Notes: generated from the sequence alone by a model not told the origin. Positions 50,405 to 59,058 are shown, counted from the stretch's first letter. The stretch is 64,000 nt of DNA from an uncultured Bacteroidales bacterium (GCA_910578275.1 CAJTPR010000004.1:124001-188000); one strand, 5' to 3'. Translations and numbers: made by a program.

Positions 50405-50428
50405 GCCAAGTTAAACGCCAAGTTAAAC
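50405..50428. repeat. 12-bp perfect tandem repeat upstream of abfD
   Basis: GCCAAGTTAAAC occurs twice in a row (50405-50416 and 50417-50428), 48-71 nt before the abfD start. Two adjacent copies one helical turn apart could be an operator for a regulator (inference). Confidence 0.9.
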
Positions 50429-50606
50429 AAAACGCCCCGAACATGCCCGTTGCCCTGTTCCTGTTGCACGGCCGCTGTCCAAAGCGTCAGATGCCGATCG
50501 ACGACCGACATGTCAAATCACGTCTAACTCCTTATTTTCGTGTATTTTTCGGAAAACGACCTCTCCGCCTTGACGACGAAGGCACCCTCGTTTTTCCAAA
50601 GCAAGG

Positions 50607-50626
50607 CAAAACTAACAAATATTTGT
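50607..50626 (-). promoter_or_regulatory. Possible operator-promoter for the abfD operon
   Basis: Minus-strand TAGTTTTG (50614-50607) resembles TAnnTTTG. Immediately upstream lies the perfect palindrome ACAAATATTTGT (50615-50626), which would sit in the -33/-7 spacer. The -33 position is a T run. The leader to abfD would be about 250 nt. Confidence 0.35.
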
Positions 50627-50825
50627 CAGAAAAAAAATCGGTTTTTACCCGAGCCATATTCATAAAATACCCGAATGGCGGCCGGGAGCGAGTACTATGA
50701 CAGGAATTCCATGAAAGAGATGAAAAGAGCATGACTCGCGTAAGCCTATCAGGCAAACAGGCTCAAGCAGGAAGAACGACCTCACTGCCTCGAAAGAAAA
50801 CGACGGAACAGAGTGCTTTTTTTTG

Positions 50826-50833
50826 TACATTTG
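50826..50833 (+). promoter_or_regulatory. -7 box upstream of the small ORF and gmd
   Basis: TACATTTG at 50826-50833 matches TAnnTTTG exactly. There is no TTTG at -33. The small ORF starts 24 nt later and gmd 192 nt later. Confidence 0.45.
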
Positions 50834-50856
50834 TCTTCCCTGCAAACGTTAAACAA

Positions 50857-50991
50857 ATGAAAAATAACATATTAATTACAAGTTTCGTCTTGTTCGCGGG
50901 GCTTTGCGGATGCCGGGGCACCATTTCCGGGATCCAGGAGAGCCTTGCAACGGGTCCGACAGGGAATCCGGCCCCAAGCCTTCGTTTGTAG
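50857..50991 (+). CDS. Small putative lipoprotein
   Basis: 44 residues from the ATG at 50857. A hydrophobic segment (residues 5-17) leads to LFAGLCGC, a plausible lipobox (Cys17 or Cys19), then a 25-residue polar tail. It has a TACATTTG box 24 nt before the ATG and ends 33 nt before gmd. Very small lipoproteins are common in Bacteroidales, but composition alone cannot rule out a chance frame in the gmd leader. No family recognised. Confidence 0.35.
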   Translation: MKNNILITSFVLFAGLCGCRGTISGIQESLATGPTGNPAPSLRL

Positions 50992-51024
50992 AAAAGTCAC
51001 ACCAACCTGAAAGAAAAAAAATCC

Positions 51025-52185
51025 ATGAAAGACAATAAGAAAACCGCCCTGATTACCGGCGTGACAGGGCAAGACGGCGCCTATCTGAGTGAATTCCTGT
51101 TGAAGAAAGGTTACGAGGTGCACGGACTGAAACGCCGCGCCTCCTCGTTCAACACCGAACGCATCGACCATCTCTACCAAGACCCGCAGACGCCCGGACG
51201 CAACTTCATCCTGCACTACGGCGACATGACCGACAGCCTGAACCTCACCCGCATCGTGCAGGAGGTGCAACCCGACGAGATATACAACCTGGCGGCCATG
51301 AGCCATGTGCACGTGAGCTTCGACACGCCCGAATACGCCGCCAACGCCGACGGCATCGGCACCTTGCGCCTGCTGGAGGCGGTGCGCTTGCTGGGCATGA
51401 CGGAAAAGACCAAGATATACCAGGCTTCCACCTCCGAACTTTTCGGCAAGGTCCAGGAGACCCCGCAGACCGAAAGGACGCCGTTCTATCCGCGAAGCCC
51501 TTACGCCGCGGCCAAGCTCTACGCCTACTGGATCACGGTGAACTACCGCGAAGCCTACGGCATGCACGCCAGCAACGGCATCCTGTTCAACCATGAATCT
51601 CCGGTACGCGGAGAGACGTTCGTCACCCGCAAGATCACGCGCGCGATATGCAAGATGGCGTTGGGCCTGCAAGACCGGCTCTATCTGGGCAACATGGACT
51701 CCAAACGCGACTGGGGTCACGCCAAGGATTACGTCCGTGCCATGTGGCTCATCCTGCAACAGGAAACACCGGACGATTACGTCATCGCCACGGGCAAGAC
51801 CACTTCCATACGCCAGTTCGTGGACATGGCGTTCCGTCAGATCGGCTGTACGCTGGCATACAAGGGGAATGGCATGGATGAACAAGGAATATTGGAATCG
51901 GTGGACAAAGACATTTTCCAATCCAAGGTGGGCGAATCCTATTATCCCCTTTTCGCCAAACGTGTCGGAGAGCCTCTTGTGGCCGTGGACGCCAAATATT
52001 TTCGCCCTACCGAGGTGGATTTCCTTCTGGGCGACGCCTCCAAGGCGCAAAAGGTGTTGGGCTGGAAACCCGAATACGATCTGGCCGCCCTGGTCCAGGA
52101 AATGATGGAAAGCGACCTGGTGCTGATGAAGAAAGACGGCTTCTTGAAGGAAAACGGATACCGGGTGCTGAATTACTTCGAATAA
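51025..52185 (+). CDS. gmd: GDP-mannose 4,6-dehydratase
   Basis: 386 residues, slightly longer than the usual 350-375. It converts GDP-D-mannose to GDP-4-keto-6-deoxymannose with bound NADP+. The Rossmann start is GVTGQDGAYLSEFLL (about 12-26); the family blocks LKRRASSFNTERIDHLY, STSELFGKV and SPYAAAKLYAYW (Tyr160-x3-Lys164) are present. NRDWGHAKDYV appears as KRDWGHAKDYV. It ends one base before fcl, its pathway partner. Confidence 0.96.
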   Translation: MKDNKKTALITGVTGQDGAYLSEFLLKKGYEVHGLKRRASSFNTERIDHLYQDPQTPGRNFILHYGDMTDSLNLTRIVQEVQPDEIYNLAAMSHVHVSFDTPEYAANADGIGTLRLLEAVRLLGMTEKTKIYQASTSELFGKVQETPQTERTPFYPRSPYAAAKLYAYWITVNYREAYGMHASNGILFNHESPVRGETFVTRKITRAICKMALGLQDRLYLGNMDSKRDWGHAKDYVRAMWLILQQETPDDYVIATGKTTSIRQFVDMAFRQIGCTLAYKGNGMDEQGILESVDKDIFQSKVGESYYPLFAKRVGEPLVAVDAKYFRPTEVDFLLGDASKAQKVLGWKPEYDLAALVQEMMESDLVLMKKDGFLKENGYRVLNYFE

Positions 52186-52186
52186 C

Positions 52187-53305
52187 ATGCAAAAACAAGA
52201 CAAAATCTACGTGGCGGGGCACAAAGGGCTGGTGGGCAGCGCGATCTGGCGCAACCTGCAAGGCAAGGGCTACACCAACCTGACAGGCCGCAGCCACGCC
52301 GAACTGGACTTGACGGACCCGGCCGCCACCGGCCGCTTCTTCGACGAGGAAAGACCCGACTACGTCATCGTGGCCTCGGCCAAGGTGGGCGGAATACAGG
52401 CCAACAGCGTGTATCGCGGACAATTCATCCACGAGAACCTGATGATTGCCTGCAACACGATCCACCAAGCCTACACGCACGGGGTAAAGAAACTGCTTTT
52501 CCTGGGCAGTTCGTGCATCTACCCTCGCCTGGCCCCGCAGCCCATGTCCGAAGACTGCCTTCTGACCTCGCCCTTGGAATATACCAACGAGCCCTACGCC
52601 CTTTCCAAGATCGCAGGGCTGAAGATGTGCGAAAGCTACAACCTCCAATACGGTACCGACTTCATCTCGGTCATGCCCACCAACCTCTACGGTCCTTACG
52701 ACAACTTCAACCTGGAAACCTCCCACGTGCTGCCGGCCCTCATGCGCAAGATGATACTGGGAAAATGCCTTGAAAGCGGCGATTGGCAAAGCCTGCGCAC
52801 GGATCTCGGAACCCGCCCCGTGGAAGGCGTATCGGGCGCATCCTCCGAAAAGGAAATCCTGGAAATCCTGGCCAAGTACGGCGTACGCGTGCTCCAAGGC
52901 ACACCCGCCCAAGGGAAAAACTGCGAGGTGGAAGTGGAAATCTGGGGCAGCGGCAAACCCTTGCGCGAATTCCTCTGGAGCGAAGATATGGCCGATGCCT
53001 GCGTCTATCTGATGGAAAACGTTTCGTTCCAAGACCTGACCAAAGGCATGGGCAAGGAAATCCGCAACACGCATATCAACATAGGTACGGGCAAGGAAGA
53101 GACCATCGCCCGGACCGCCCGGTTGATCCAAGCCGAAGTCGGTTTTGAAGGGAAACTCCGCTTCAACACCGGAAAGCCCGACGGGACACCGCGCAAACTA
53201 TTGGACGTAAGCAAACTGCATGCCCTTGGATGGCATCACGAGGTGGAATTGGAACAAGGCATCGCCCGCTTGGCCGCATGGTACATGCAAAGCCTCGGGA
53301 AATAG
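52187..53305 (+). CDS. fcl: GDP-L-fucose synthase
   Basis: 372 residues. It epimerises and reduces GDP-4-keto-6-deoxymannose to GDP-L-fucose. GHKGLVGSAI (11-20), GSSCIYP (107-113) and Tyr137-x3-Lys141 in YALSK are the catalytic and cofactor motifs; NLYGPYDNFN is typical of Fcl. About 50 residues (roughly 195-247, with SEKEILEILAKYGV) are inserted relative to the 320-residue E. coli enzyme; such an insertion is common in Bacteroidetes Fcl. It begins one base after gmd and precedes the mutase by 22 nt. Confidence 0.95.
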   Translation: MQKQDKIYVAGHKGLVGSAIWRNLQGKGYTNLTGRSHAELDLTDPAATGRFFDEERPDYVIVASAKVGGIQANSVYRGQFIHENLMIACNTIHQAYTHGVKKLLFLGSSCIYPRLAPQPMSEDCLLTSPLEYTNEPYALSKIAGLKMCESYNLQYGTDFISVMPTNLYGPYDNFNLETSHVLPALMRKMILGKCLESGDWQSLRTDLGTRPVEGVSGASSEKEILEILAKYGVRVLQGTPAQGKNCEVEVEIWGSGKPLREFLWSEDMADACVYLMENVSFQDLTKGMGKEIRNTHINIGTGKEETIARTARLIQAEVGFEGKLRFNTGKPDGTPRKLLDVSKLHALGWHHEVELEQGIARLAAWYMQSLGK

Positions 53306-53327
53306 ACACAAACGCAAAATAGCCGAC

Positions 53328-55025
53328 ATGGACGCAAGCATCGCCCGCAGGGCAACCGCATGGACATTACCTCCCTATGATGAAAACACGATAGCGGCCG
53401 TAAAGAAGCTCATGGCTGAAAACGAAGCCGAATGCACCGACGCGTTCTATCGCGACCTGGAATTCGGCACAGGCGGCCTGCGCGGCATCCTGGGCGTGGG
53501 AACCAACCGTATGAACGTCCATGTCGTGGCCTTGGCCACCCAAGGCTTCGCCAATTACCTGCAAAGGCAATGCGCGGCCGAAAACCTGCAAAAACGCGTG
53601 GCCGTTTCGTACGACTGCCGCAACAAAAGCGCCGATTTCGCGCTGACCGCCGCCAAGGTCTTTGCCGCCAACGGGTTCAAGGTGTATCTTTTCACGGCCA
53701 TGCGTCCCACACCCGTGCTTTCTTTCGCCGTGCGCCATTTCAATTGTTGCGGCGGCGTCATGATCACCGCCAGCCACAACCCCAAGGAATACAACGGATA
53801 CAAGGCCTACGGCAAGGACGGCGGGCAACTGGTGGCCCCGCACGACAAGAACGTGATGGATGAAGTGGCGGCGATCAAGGACCTTTCGGAGGTGAAGACA
53901 CAAGGCAATGAAGCACTTATCACCTATGTGGACGAGGAAGCGGACAACGCCTACCTGGATCAAGTGGGCAGATTGTCGCTTTCCCCTGAAGCGATCCGGA
54001 AGCAGAAGGACCTCAAAATCGTCTATACCCCCCTGCACGGGACGGGCATGACCATGGTGCCGCGCGCCTTGCGCCGCTGGGGTTTTGAAAACGTGGTCTG
54101 CGTGCCCGGGCAAATGGTTCCGGACGGCGATTTCAGCACCGTTCCATCGCCCAATCCCGAAGAAAAGGCCGCCATGCAACCGGCTTTGGAACTGGCCGCC
54201 AGGGAAAAGGCGCAGATCGTCATCGCCACCGACCCCGATGCCGACCGCGTGGGCGTGGCCATTGCCGACGGCAAGGGCGGCTTCATCCTACTCAACGGCA
54301 ACCAGACAGGTTCCGTGCTGGTCCACTACCTGCTTCGCAAATGGAAGGAAAACGGCAAGATCACCGGCAAGGAATATGTGGTGAAGACCATCGTGACCAC
54401 CGAACTCATCAAGGAAATCGCGGCCAAGAACGGCGTGGACTGCCCCGACGTGCTTACCGGATTCAAATACATCGCCCAGATAATCGGCCAAAGGGAGGGA
54501 AAACAGACCTTCATCGGCGGGGGGGAGGAAAGCTACGGTTACCTGGCGGGCGAATTCGTGCGCGACAAGGACGCGGTCATCGCCTGCTGCCTCATTGCCG
54601 AAATGGCTGCCGAAGCAGCCTGCAAGGGAGAGAGCTTCATGGATATCCTGTGCGGATTGTACAAGGAATACGGATTCTACCGGGAATCGCTGGTCTCGTT
54701 GAGCCGCAAGGGAATCAGCGGCGCGGAAGAAATCAAGGCGATGATGGCCGCGTTCCGCAACCACCCGCCCAAGGAGATAGGCGGCGAAAAGGTGACGGAA
54801 ATACGCGACTACCGGCAAGGTTTCGCCAAACTGCCCGCCGCCGACGTATTGCAGTTCTTCACCGAAGCGGGAAGCAAGATCACCGTGCGCCCCTCCGGAA
54901 CGGAACCCAAGATCAAATTCTACTTCGGATTGAAATGTCCTTGGCAGGAAGGAAAGGCCTACGCGGAACAGGACGCGCAAGCCGCCTTGAAGGTGGAGAA
55001 AATGAAAAAGGACTTGGGAATATAG
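53328..55025 (+). CDS. Phosphohexomutase (phosphoglucomutase/phosphomannomutase family)
   Basis: 565 residues from the ATG at 53328, after the fcl stop. The four-domain alpha-D-phosphohexomutase fold shows the phosphoserine loop TASHNPKEYNGYK (Ser149), the metal loop TDPDADRVGV (about 301-310), the sugar-binding GGEESYGY and the phosphate-binding RPSGTEPKIKFY near the C-terminus. The length matches the PGM2-like group that can use glucose- or ribose-phosphates. Being behind gmd-fcl, it could supply mannose-1-phosphate for GDP-mannose, but the sequence does not decide between glucose and mannose. Confidence 0.9.
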   Translation: MDASIARRATAWTLPPYDENTIAAVKKLMAENEAECTDAFYRDLEFGTGGLRGILGVGTNRMNVHVVALATQGFANYLQRQCAAENLQKRVAVSYDCRNKSADFALTAAKVFAANGFKVYLFTAMRPTPVLSFAVRHFNCCGGVMITASHNPKEYNGYKAYGKDGGQLVAPHDKNVMDEVAAIKDLSEVKTQGNEALITYVDEEADNAYLDQVGRLSLSPEAIRKQKDLKIVYTPLHGTGMTMVPRALRRWGFENVVCVPGQMVPDGDFSTVPSPNPEEKAAMQPALELAAREKAQIVIATDPDADRVGVAIADGKGGFILLNGNQTGSVLVHYLLRKWKENGKITGKEYVVKTIVTTELIKEIAAKNGVDCPDVLTGFKYIAQIIGQREGKQTFIGGGEESYGYLAGEFVRDKDAVIACCLIAEMAAEAACKGESFMDILCGLYKEYGFYRESLVSLSRKGISGAEEIKAMMAAFRNHPPKEIGGEKVTEIRDYRQGFAKLPAADVLQFFTEAGSKITVRPSGTEPKIKFYFGLKCPWQEGKAYAEQDAQAALKVEKMKKDLGI

Positions 55026-55029
55026 CCCC

Positions 55030-55545
55030 CTATTCCGCTTCGGGCATGTTCTTGAAACATTCCACGCCCGTCTGGACGGTTTCCCGCACGATCGGCCAGA
55101 AACGGTACGTGGCCTTTTCCACATAACGGAACGAAAGCGAGGAATCGCGTACGGAGGTTTTCAGTATCTCTTCATCGGGATCTATCTTGTTCCAGAAATA
55201 GACAAGGATGCTGAAAACCGCCAGTACCTTGCAAAAACTTATCAGCAGGCCGCCGATACGGTTGAAAAGGCCCAGCGAGGTCCTGTTCGCCCAATTGCCC
55301 AATATCTTTCCCAAGAAGTAGACGCCGACGGAAACGCCGATGAACATGATCACGAAGCAGATCGTCTGCGCGTAACGGCCGTTTATCGAGAACCAGTCGC
55401 CCACCAGATAGGAAAACTTGAACGACATGTACAAGCCGGCAACCAAGGCCAGCAACGAAACCAGTTCCATCACCAGGCCGTTCTTGGCTCCCTTGAACCC
55501 GCACCAGAGCAACGGAACCAAAATGACAAGATCCAAGTAGTTCAT
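55030..55545 (-). CDS. CvpA family membrane protein
   Basis: 171 residues with four hydrophobic segments, the first being MNYLDLVILVPLLWCGFKGAKNG, typical of CvpA. CvpA was first linked to colicin V export and later to bile-salt/deoxycholate resistance and envelope stress; its molecular role is not known. It overlaps the MlaF-like gene by 4 nt, and the two Mla-type genes upstream suggest a shared role in outer-membrane integrity (inference). Its stop lies 4 nt from the convergent mutase stop. Confidence 0.85.
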   Translation of the reverse strand: MNYLDLVILVPLLWCGFKGAKNGLVMELVSLLALVAGLYMSFKFSYLVGDWFSINGRYAQTICFVIMFIGVSVGVYFLGKILGNWANRTSLGLFNRIGGLLISFCKVLAVFSILVYFWNKIDPDEEILKTSVRDSSLSFRYVEKATYRFWPIVRETVQTGVECFKNMPEAE

Positions 55546-56312
55546 GACCGGTTCCTTTTCGCCAACAGGCGCTTGGTAAGCTCGGAAGCCTCCAGGAAGT
55601 GAATGATTTCCTTATTGTCGCTTTCCATGATGTCGCGCCCGTTTCCCTGCCACCAGAGCTTGCCCTCGTAGATGAAGTTCACCGTGTCGCCGATCTTCAA
55701 TACCGAGTTCATGTCATGGGTATTGATGACGGTAGTGATGCCGTATTCGCGCGTGATTTCGGAGATAAGCGTGTCGATGAGTTCGGACGTGCGCGGGTCG
55801 AGTCCCGAATTGGGCTCGTCGCAGAACAGATAACGCGGTTCCACCGCGATGGCACGGGCAATGGCCACGCGTTTGCGCATGCCACCGCTCAATTCGGAGG
55901 GCGAAAGTTTCTCCGCTCCCTGCAAATCCACACGTTGAAGGCATTCCTTGGCACGATTCAACTTTTCGGAACGCGACTTGTGCGTGAACATGTCCATCGG
56001 GAAAACGACGTTCTCGAGCACCGAAAGCGAATCGAACAGGGCACCGCCTTGAAAGACCATGCCGATCTGACGACGTATGGCGGTAAGCGTCTCCCTGTCC
56101 GCCTTGCCCTTCCCGGCAAAATCGCGCCCGTCGAAAAGGATCTCGCCGCTATCGGGCACAAGCAGCCCGACCATGGTCTTCATGAGCACCGTCTTGCCCG
56201 AACCGCTCTGTCCGATGATCAGGTTGCAAAGACCCGGCTTGAGCGTGAGGTTGATGTCGAACAGCACCTGCTTGTCGCCAAAAAACTTGTTGAGGTTTCT
56301 TATCTCTATCAT
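55542..56312 (-). CDS. mlaF: ABC transporter ATP-binding protein, MlaF-like
   Basis: 256 residues. Walker A GQSGSGKT (about 34-41), signature LSGGMRKRVAIARA (about 143-156), Walker B YLFCDEPNSGLD (about 166-177) and the H-loop NTHD. The GGMRKR signature and FGDKQVLFDINL start are typical of MlaF, the ATPase of the Mla/Mce-type phospholipid transporter that keeps outer-membrane asymmetry. It overlaps cvpA by 4 nt and follows the permease gene by 11 nt. No MCE-domain gene (MlaD) is visible in the window. Confidence 0.9.
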   Translation of the reverse strand: MIEIRNLNKFFGDKQVLFDINLTLKPGLCNLIIGQSGSGKTVLMKTMVGLLVPDSGEILFDGRDFAGKGKADRETLTAIRRQIGMVFQGGALFDSLSVLENVVFPMDMFTHKSRSEKLNRAKECLQRVDLQGAEKLSPSELSGGMRKRVAIARAIAVEPRYLFCDEPNSGLDPRTSELIDTLISEITREYGITTVINTHDMNSVLKIGDTVNFIYEGKLWWQGNGRDIMESDNKEIIHFLEASELTKRLLAKRNRS

Positions 56313-56323
56313 GGCCGCGCCGA

Positions 56324-57055
56324 TTACATCAATAACTGGGTAAGAACAAGATTGGAAAGGATGATGGCGATACTGCTGTTCACCACCGCCTTGGTGCTCG
56401 CCCTTCCCACCTCCAAGGCACCGCCCTGCACCGTATAGCCGTAGAACGAGGAAATGCTGCTGATGAAGAACGCGAAGACCAACGTCTTTATGATAGCGTA
56501 AGCCAAGTCGAAACTATGCGGGAAAGACTGCAAGCCGTAGATGAACTCATATGACGTCATGCCGCCTATGCTCACCGCCGCCCACCAGCCGCCGAAAAGG
56601 GCGGCCACGATACTGAGCATGATCAGGACAGGATTGAACATGAGGCAGGCTATGATCTTGGGAAGAACGAGGTAGGAAGCCGAGTTCATGCCCATGACCT
56701 CGATGGCGTCGATCTGCTCGGTAATGCGCATGCTGCCCAGCTGGGAGGCTATGTGCGAACCGATTTTTCCGGCCAGGATCAGGCCGATGATGGTGGGCGC
56801 AAGTTCCATGACGATCGCCTTGCGGGTGGCGAAACCCACCGCGTAGAGCGGAATCCACGGGGAATCCATGTTCACCTGCAACTGTATGGCGATGGCCGCT
56901 CCCACGAAAATGGAGACCAACGAAACCAAGGGAATGGAATCGAAGCCCAACTGTCCTACTTCGCCAAAGACCTGCTTCCAAAAGAGCCTTTTTTTCCCCG
57001 GCGGGGAAAAGACCTTGCCCATGAGCAGGATATAATTTCCTAATTCACGTATCAT
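56324..57055 (-). CDS. mlaE: ABC transporter permease, MlaE family
   Basis: 243 residues with five to six membrane segments. The MlaE family blocks are present: VSIFVGAAIAIQLQ near 46-59, ATRKAIVMELAPTIIGLILAGKIGSHIASQLGSM near 76-109 with the conserved E-LAP-GKIG-A-E/Q-LG-M pattern, and EQIDAIEVMGMNS. It is the membrane component for the MlaF-like ATPase that follows. The product should move phospholipids between the two membranes, in a direction not predictable here. Confidence 0.92.
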   Translation of the reverse strand: MIRELGNYILLMGKVFSPPGKKRLFWKQVFGEVGQLGFDSIPLVSLVSIFVGAAIAIQLQVNMDSPWIPLYAVGFATRKAIVMELAPTIIGLILAGKIGSHIASQLGSMRITEQIDAIEVMGMNSASYLVLPKIIACLMFNPVLIMLSIVAALFGGWWAAVSIGGMTSYEFIYGLQSFPHSFDLAYAIIKTLVFAFFISSISSFYGYTVQGGALEVGRASTKAVVNSSIAIILSNLVLTQLLM

Positions 57056-57119
57056 GACTATGCTATGTCGGCTGTAACTTGCAAAAATACGGAATGTTTT
57101 TTGTTTGCCGCGCTTTGCC

Positions 57120-57127
57120 TACCTTTG
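57120..57127 (+). promoter_or_regulatory. -7 box for the small lipoprotein gene
   Basis: TACCTTTG at 57120-57127 matches TAnnTTTG; a T-rich run (57097-57106) with two TTTG copies covers the -33 region, spacing about 16-19 nt. The candidate ATG is at 57186. Confidence 0.45.
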
Positions 57128-57185
57128 CCCCGTCCCGCCGGAGCCTGCGATGTCCGGAACGGGACATTTTGAAACACCGTGGACG

Positions 57186-57455
57186 ATGAAACCGGGAATG
57201 TCGAGAAAGATGACCGCCTTGTTCCTGCCCTGCCTAATCCTGGCGGGGCTGGCATGTTCATGCAAGACCCGCTATTACCTTCCGGGCGGCAACGTGCGCA
57301 GAAAGCCCGCCAAGGAATGCGGCTGTCCGTCCTTTTCCCAAGCCGTTCCCGCATACGACGGCTCATCCTTTCTCCAGACGCCGTACTTTCACCAGTCCGT
57401 GCACGCGGACACGCTGCCCGTCGTCCGTCTTGCGCACGCTGACAAAGGGCGGTAA
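57186..57455 (+). CDS. Small putative lipoprotein, overlapping the SprT-like gene tail-to-tail
   Basis: 89 residues from the ATG at 57186. A basic start (MKPGMSRK) and hydrophobic core lead to ILAGLACSC, a good lipobox (Cys27 or Cys29), followed by KTRYYLPGGNVRRKPAKECG, a Cys-x-Cys motif and a polar tail. A Bacteroidetes -7 box lies 59 nt upstream. The last 93 nt overlap the SprT-like gene on the minus strand, so part of the tail may be constrained by, or an artefact of, that gene. No known family recognised. Real gene more likely than not because promoter and lipobox coincide. Confidence 0.5.
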   Translation: MKPGMSRKMTALFLPCLILAGLACSCKTRYYLPGGNVRRKPAKECGCPSFSQAVPAYDGSSFLQTPYFHQSVHADTLPVVRLAHADKGR

Positions 57456-58250
57456 TTTTTCCACTACCTCGTAATCGACGTTTTCCATACGGATCCGTGT
57501 CCCGGGAGCCACCTCCGATATTTTCACGGTTTCCGCCTCCCGCCATTTTTCCTGGCTTTCCCCTACGTTTCCTTTTTCGGCAATGTCCCTGCCTGCGGAT
57601 CCATAAGGTCCGGAAGAAACATGCACGGATTCCGGCTTCCGCCTCACCTCGCCTGCCTCCTTGCCCCGTATCGCCTCGACGAGCCTGCGGGCTTCGGGCC
57701 CCATGTCGGGCGCGGGTATGACGACTCCCGCCTTGAGCAGACGCATGTAGTTCCGTGCAAACGCTTGACGGTCTTTTCCGTACCGCTCACATGCCTCTGC
57801 CAGGTCCGATTCGAAATAGCGGCTGGTCTTCTTGAAATATTCGTCGATGACGGCCAACACGTCGGAAGGGAAAATCCGCGGGGAATGAAAGGACTTGAAA
57901 AGGTCCTTGAAGTTCCGTTTCCATTCCTTGCCATGCGGATAGACCTCGCTGCCGTACTGCTTTTGCGTAAGCAAGTGCGCCCATTCGTGCACGAACACGA
58001 ACAAAAGCGCATACGGATTCAAGTCTATCTGCAAGGAAATGGTATGCAAGGCGACGGATGCCGTCATCCTTGGAAACACCTTGCGCCGGGGCGGCATGTA
58101 ATAGCCCAACGTCCGTCCCTTGGCGTTGGACAGGCTCACGCGGACACCGTCCTTGCGAAGCATTTCCACCACCACGGGCAAGGCCTCGGCGATGATAAAG
58201 GGCTTCAAGGCCCTTGCCACGTCACGATCCGTCCTTAGGCCGGCAACCAT
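57363..58250 (-). CDS. SprT-like zinc metalloprotease domain protein
   Basis: 295 residues. The SprT-like domain covers about 12-150 with the zinc motif HEWAH (His88, Glu89, His92) in FVFVHEWAHLLTQKQYG and a downstream HGKEWKRNFK block that carries the third ligand in SprT proteins. SprT/Spartan-type domains cleave DNA-protein crosslinks in eukaryotes; bacterial roles are unknown. The C-terminal 60 residues (VAPGTRIRMENVDYEVVEKL, VRVHGLVKVRRL) form a small beta-barrel, perhaps nucleic-acid binding (inference). It follows the glycosyltransferase gene by 18 nt. Confidence 0.85.
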   Translation of the reverse strand: MVAGLRTDRDVARALKPFIIAEALPVVVEMLRKDGVRVSLSNAKGRTLGYYMPPRRKVFPRMTASVALHTISLQIDLNPYALLFVFVHEWAHLLTQKQYGSEVYPHGKEWKRNFKDLFKSFHSPRIFPSDVLAVIDEYFKKTSRYFESDLAEACERYGKDRQAFARNYMRLLKAGVVIPAPDMGPEARRLVEAIRGKEAGEVRRKPESVHVSSGPYGSAGRDIAEKGNVGESQEKWREAETVKISEVAPGTRIRMENVDYEVVEKLPPFVSVRKTDDGQRVRVHGLVKVRRLEKG

Positions 58251-58268
58251 GAGGCTGAAAAGACGTAC

Positions 58269-59030
58269 TTAGAAAACGGGGGGCTTCGGCTTGCCCTTGT
58301 ATTGACCGTGGAAACGACGGAAACGCAACGAAATCACGCCGAAAAACGCTTCCTTGAAAATCTTCTTGCTCATCTTGGAGGTTCCCTCCGTCCTGTCGGT
58401 GAACACGATGGAAACTTCCTTTATCTGATAGCCCAGCTTGTAGGCCGTGTATTTCATCTCTATCTGGAAAGCATAGCCTACGAAATGAACGTCGTCCAGG
58501 TCCATGCCGCGCAAGAGAGATGCCTTGTAGCAAACGAACCCGGCCGTGGCGTCGCCGATTTTCATGCGAGTGACGAAACGCACGTAGGCCGAAGCGAAAT
58601 AGGACATCAGCACCCTGCCCATGGGCCAATTGATGACGTTCACCACACCGTTCACGTAACGCGAGCCCACGCTGAGGTCGGCTCCATCCTTGGCACAGGC
58701 TTCGTAAAGCCTTTCCAAGTCGGCGGGATTGTGCGAAAAATCGGCATCCATCTCCACCACATAGTCATAGCCATGCCGCAACGCCCATTTGAAGCCGTGG
58801 ATATAGGCGGTACCCAGACCCAACTTGCCCGTGCGTTTCTCGATGAACAGCCTTTGGCCGAATTCGGTCTCGACAAGCCTTTCCACGATGGCGGCCGTAC
58901 CGTCCGGAGAATTGTCTTCCACCACCAGTATGTCGAACGCCTTGGGCAAGGCGAACACCGCGCGGATGATCTTCTCGATGTTCTCCTTTTCGTTGTATGT
59001 AGGTATGATTACGAGCGTGTCGCTACACAT
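58269..59030 (-). CDS. Polyprenol-phosphate mannosyltransferase-like glycosyltransferase (family 2)
   Basis: 253 residues, the length of dolichol-phosphate-mannose synthase (DPM1) and bacterial Ppm1 catalytic domains. TLVIIPTYNEKENIEKII (5-22), VVEDNSPDGT (36-45) and the metal motif EMDADFSH (Asp95, Asp97) are the DPM1 hallmarks; GSRYVNGV and EGTSKMS near the C-terminus also fit. There is no membrane domain, as in DPM1. It should transfer mannose (or another hexose) from a GDP-sugar to undecaprenyl phosphate at the inner membrane. Confidence 0.92.
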   Translation of the reverse strand: MCSDTLVIIPTYNEKENIEKIIRAVFALPKAFDILVVEDNSPDGTAAIVERLVETEFGQRLFIEKRTGKLGLGTAYIHGFKWALRHGYDYVVEMDADFSHNPADLERLYEACAKDGADLSVGSRYVNGVVNVINWPMGRVLMSYFASAYVRFVTRMKIGDATAGFVCYKASLLRGMDLDDVHFVGYAFQIEMKYTAYKLGYQIKEVSIVFTDRTEGTSKMSKKIFKEAFFGVISLRFRRFHGQYKGKPKPPVF

Positions 59031-59058
59031 AGCCGTAAATTTTAACGTTACAAGCAGA

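Larger units (their letters stand above)
50358..50856. other. About 500-nt AT-richer region between the abfD and gmd operons
   Basis: No convincing gene. It contains a 12-bp tandem repeat at 50405-50428, a 12-bp palindrome at 50615-50626 beside a possible minus-strand -7 box, and a plus-strand -7 box at 50826. Open frames here (for example 50332-50700 plus) have no family features. A small RNA cannot be excluded. Confidence 0.6.

Noticed and set aside
50332..50700. 122-codon plus-strand ORF between abfD and gmd
   Set aside because: It begins inside abfD, lacks a ribosome-binding site and has no motif.
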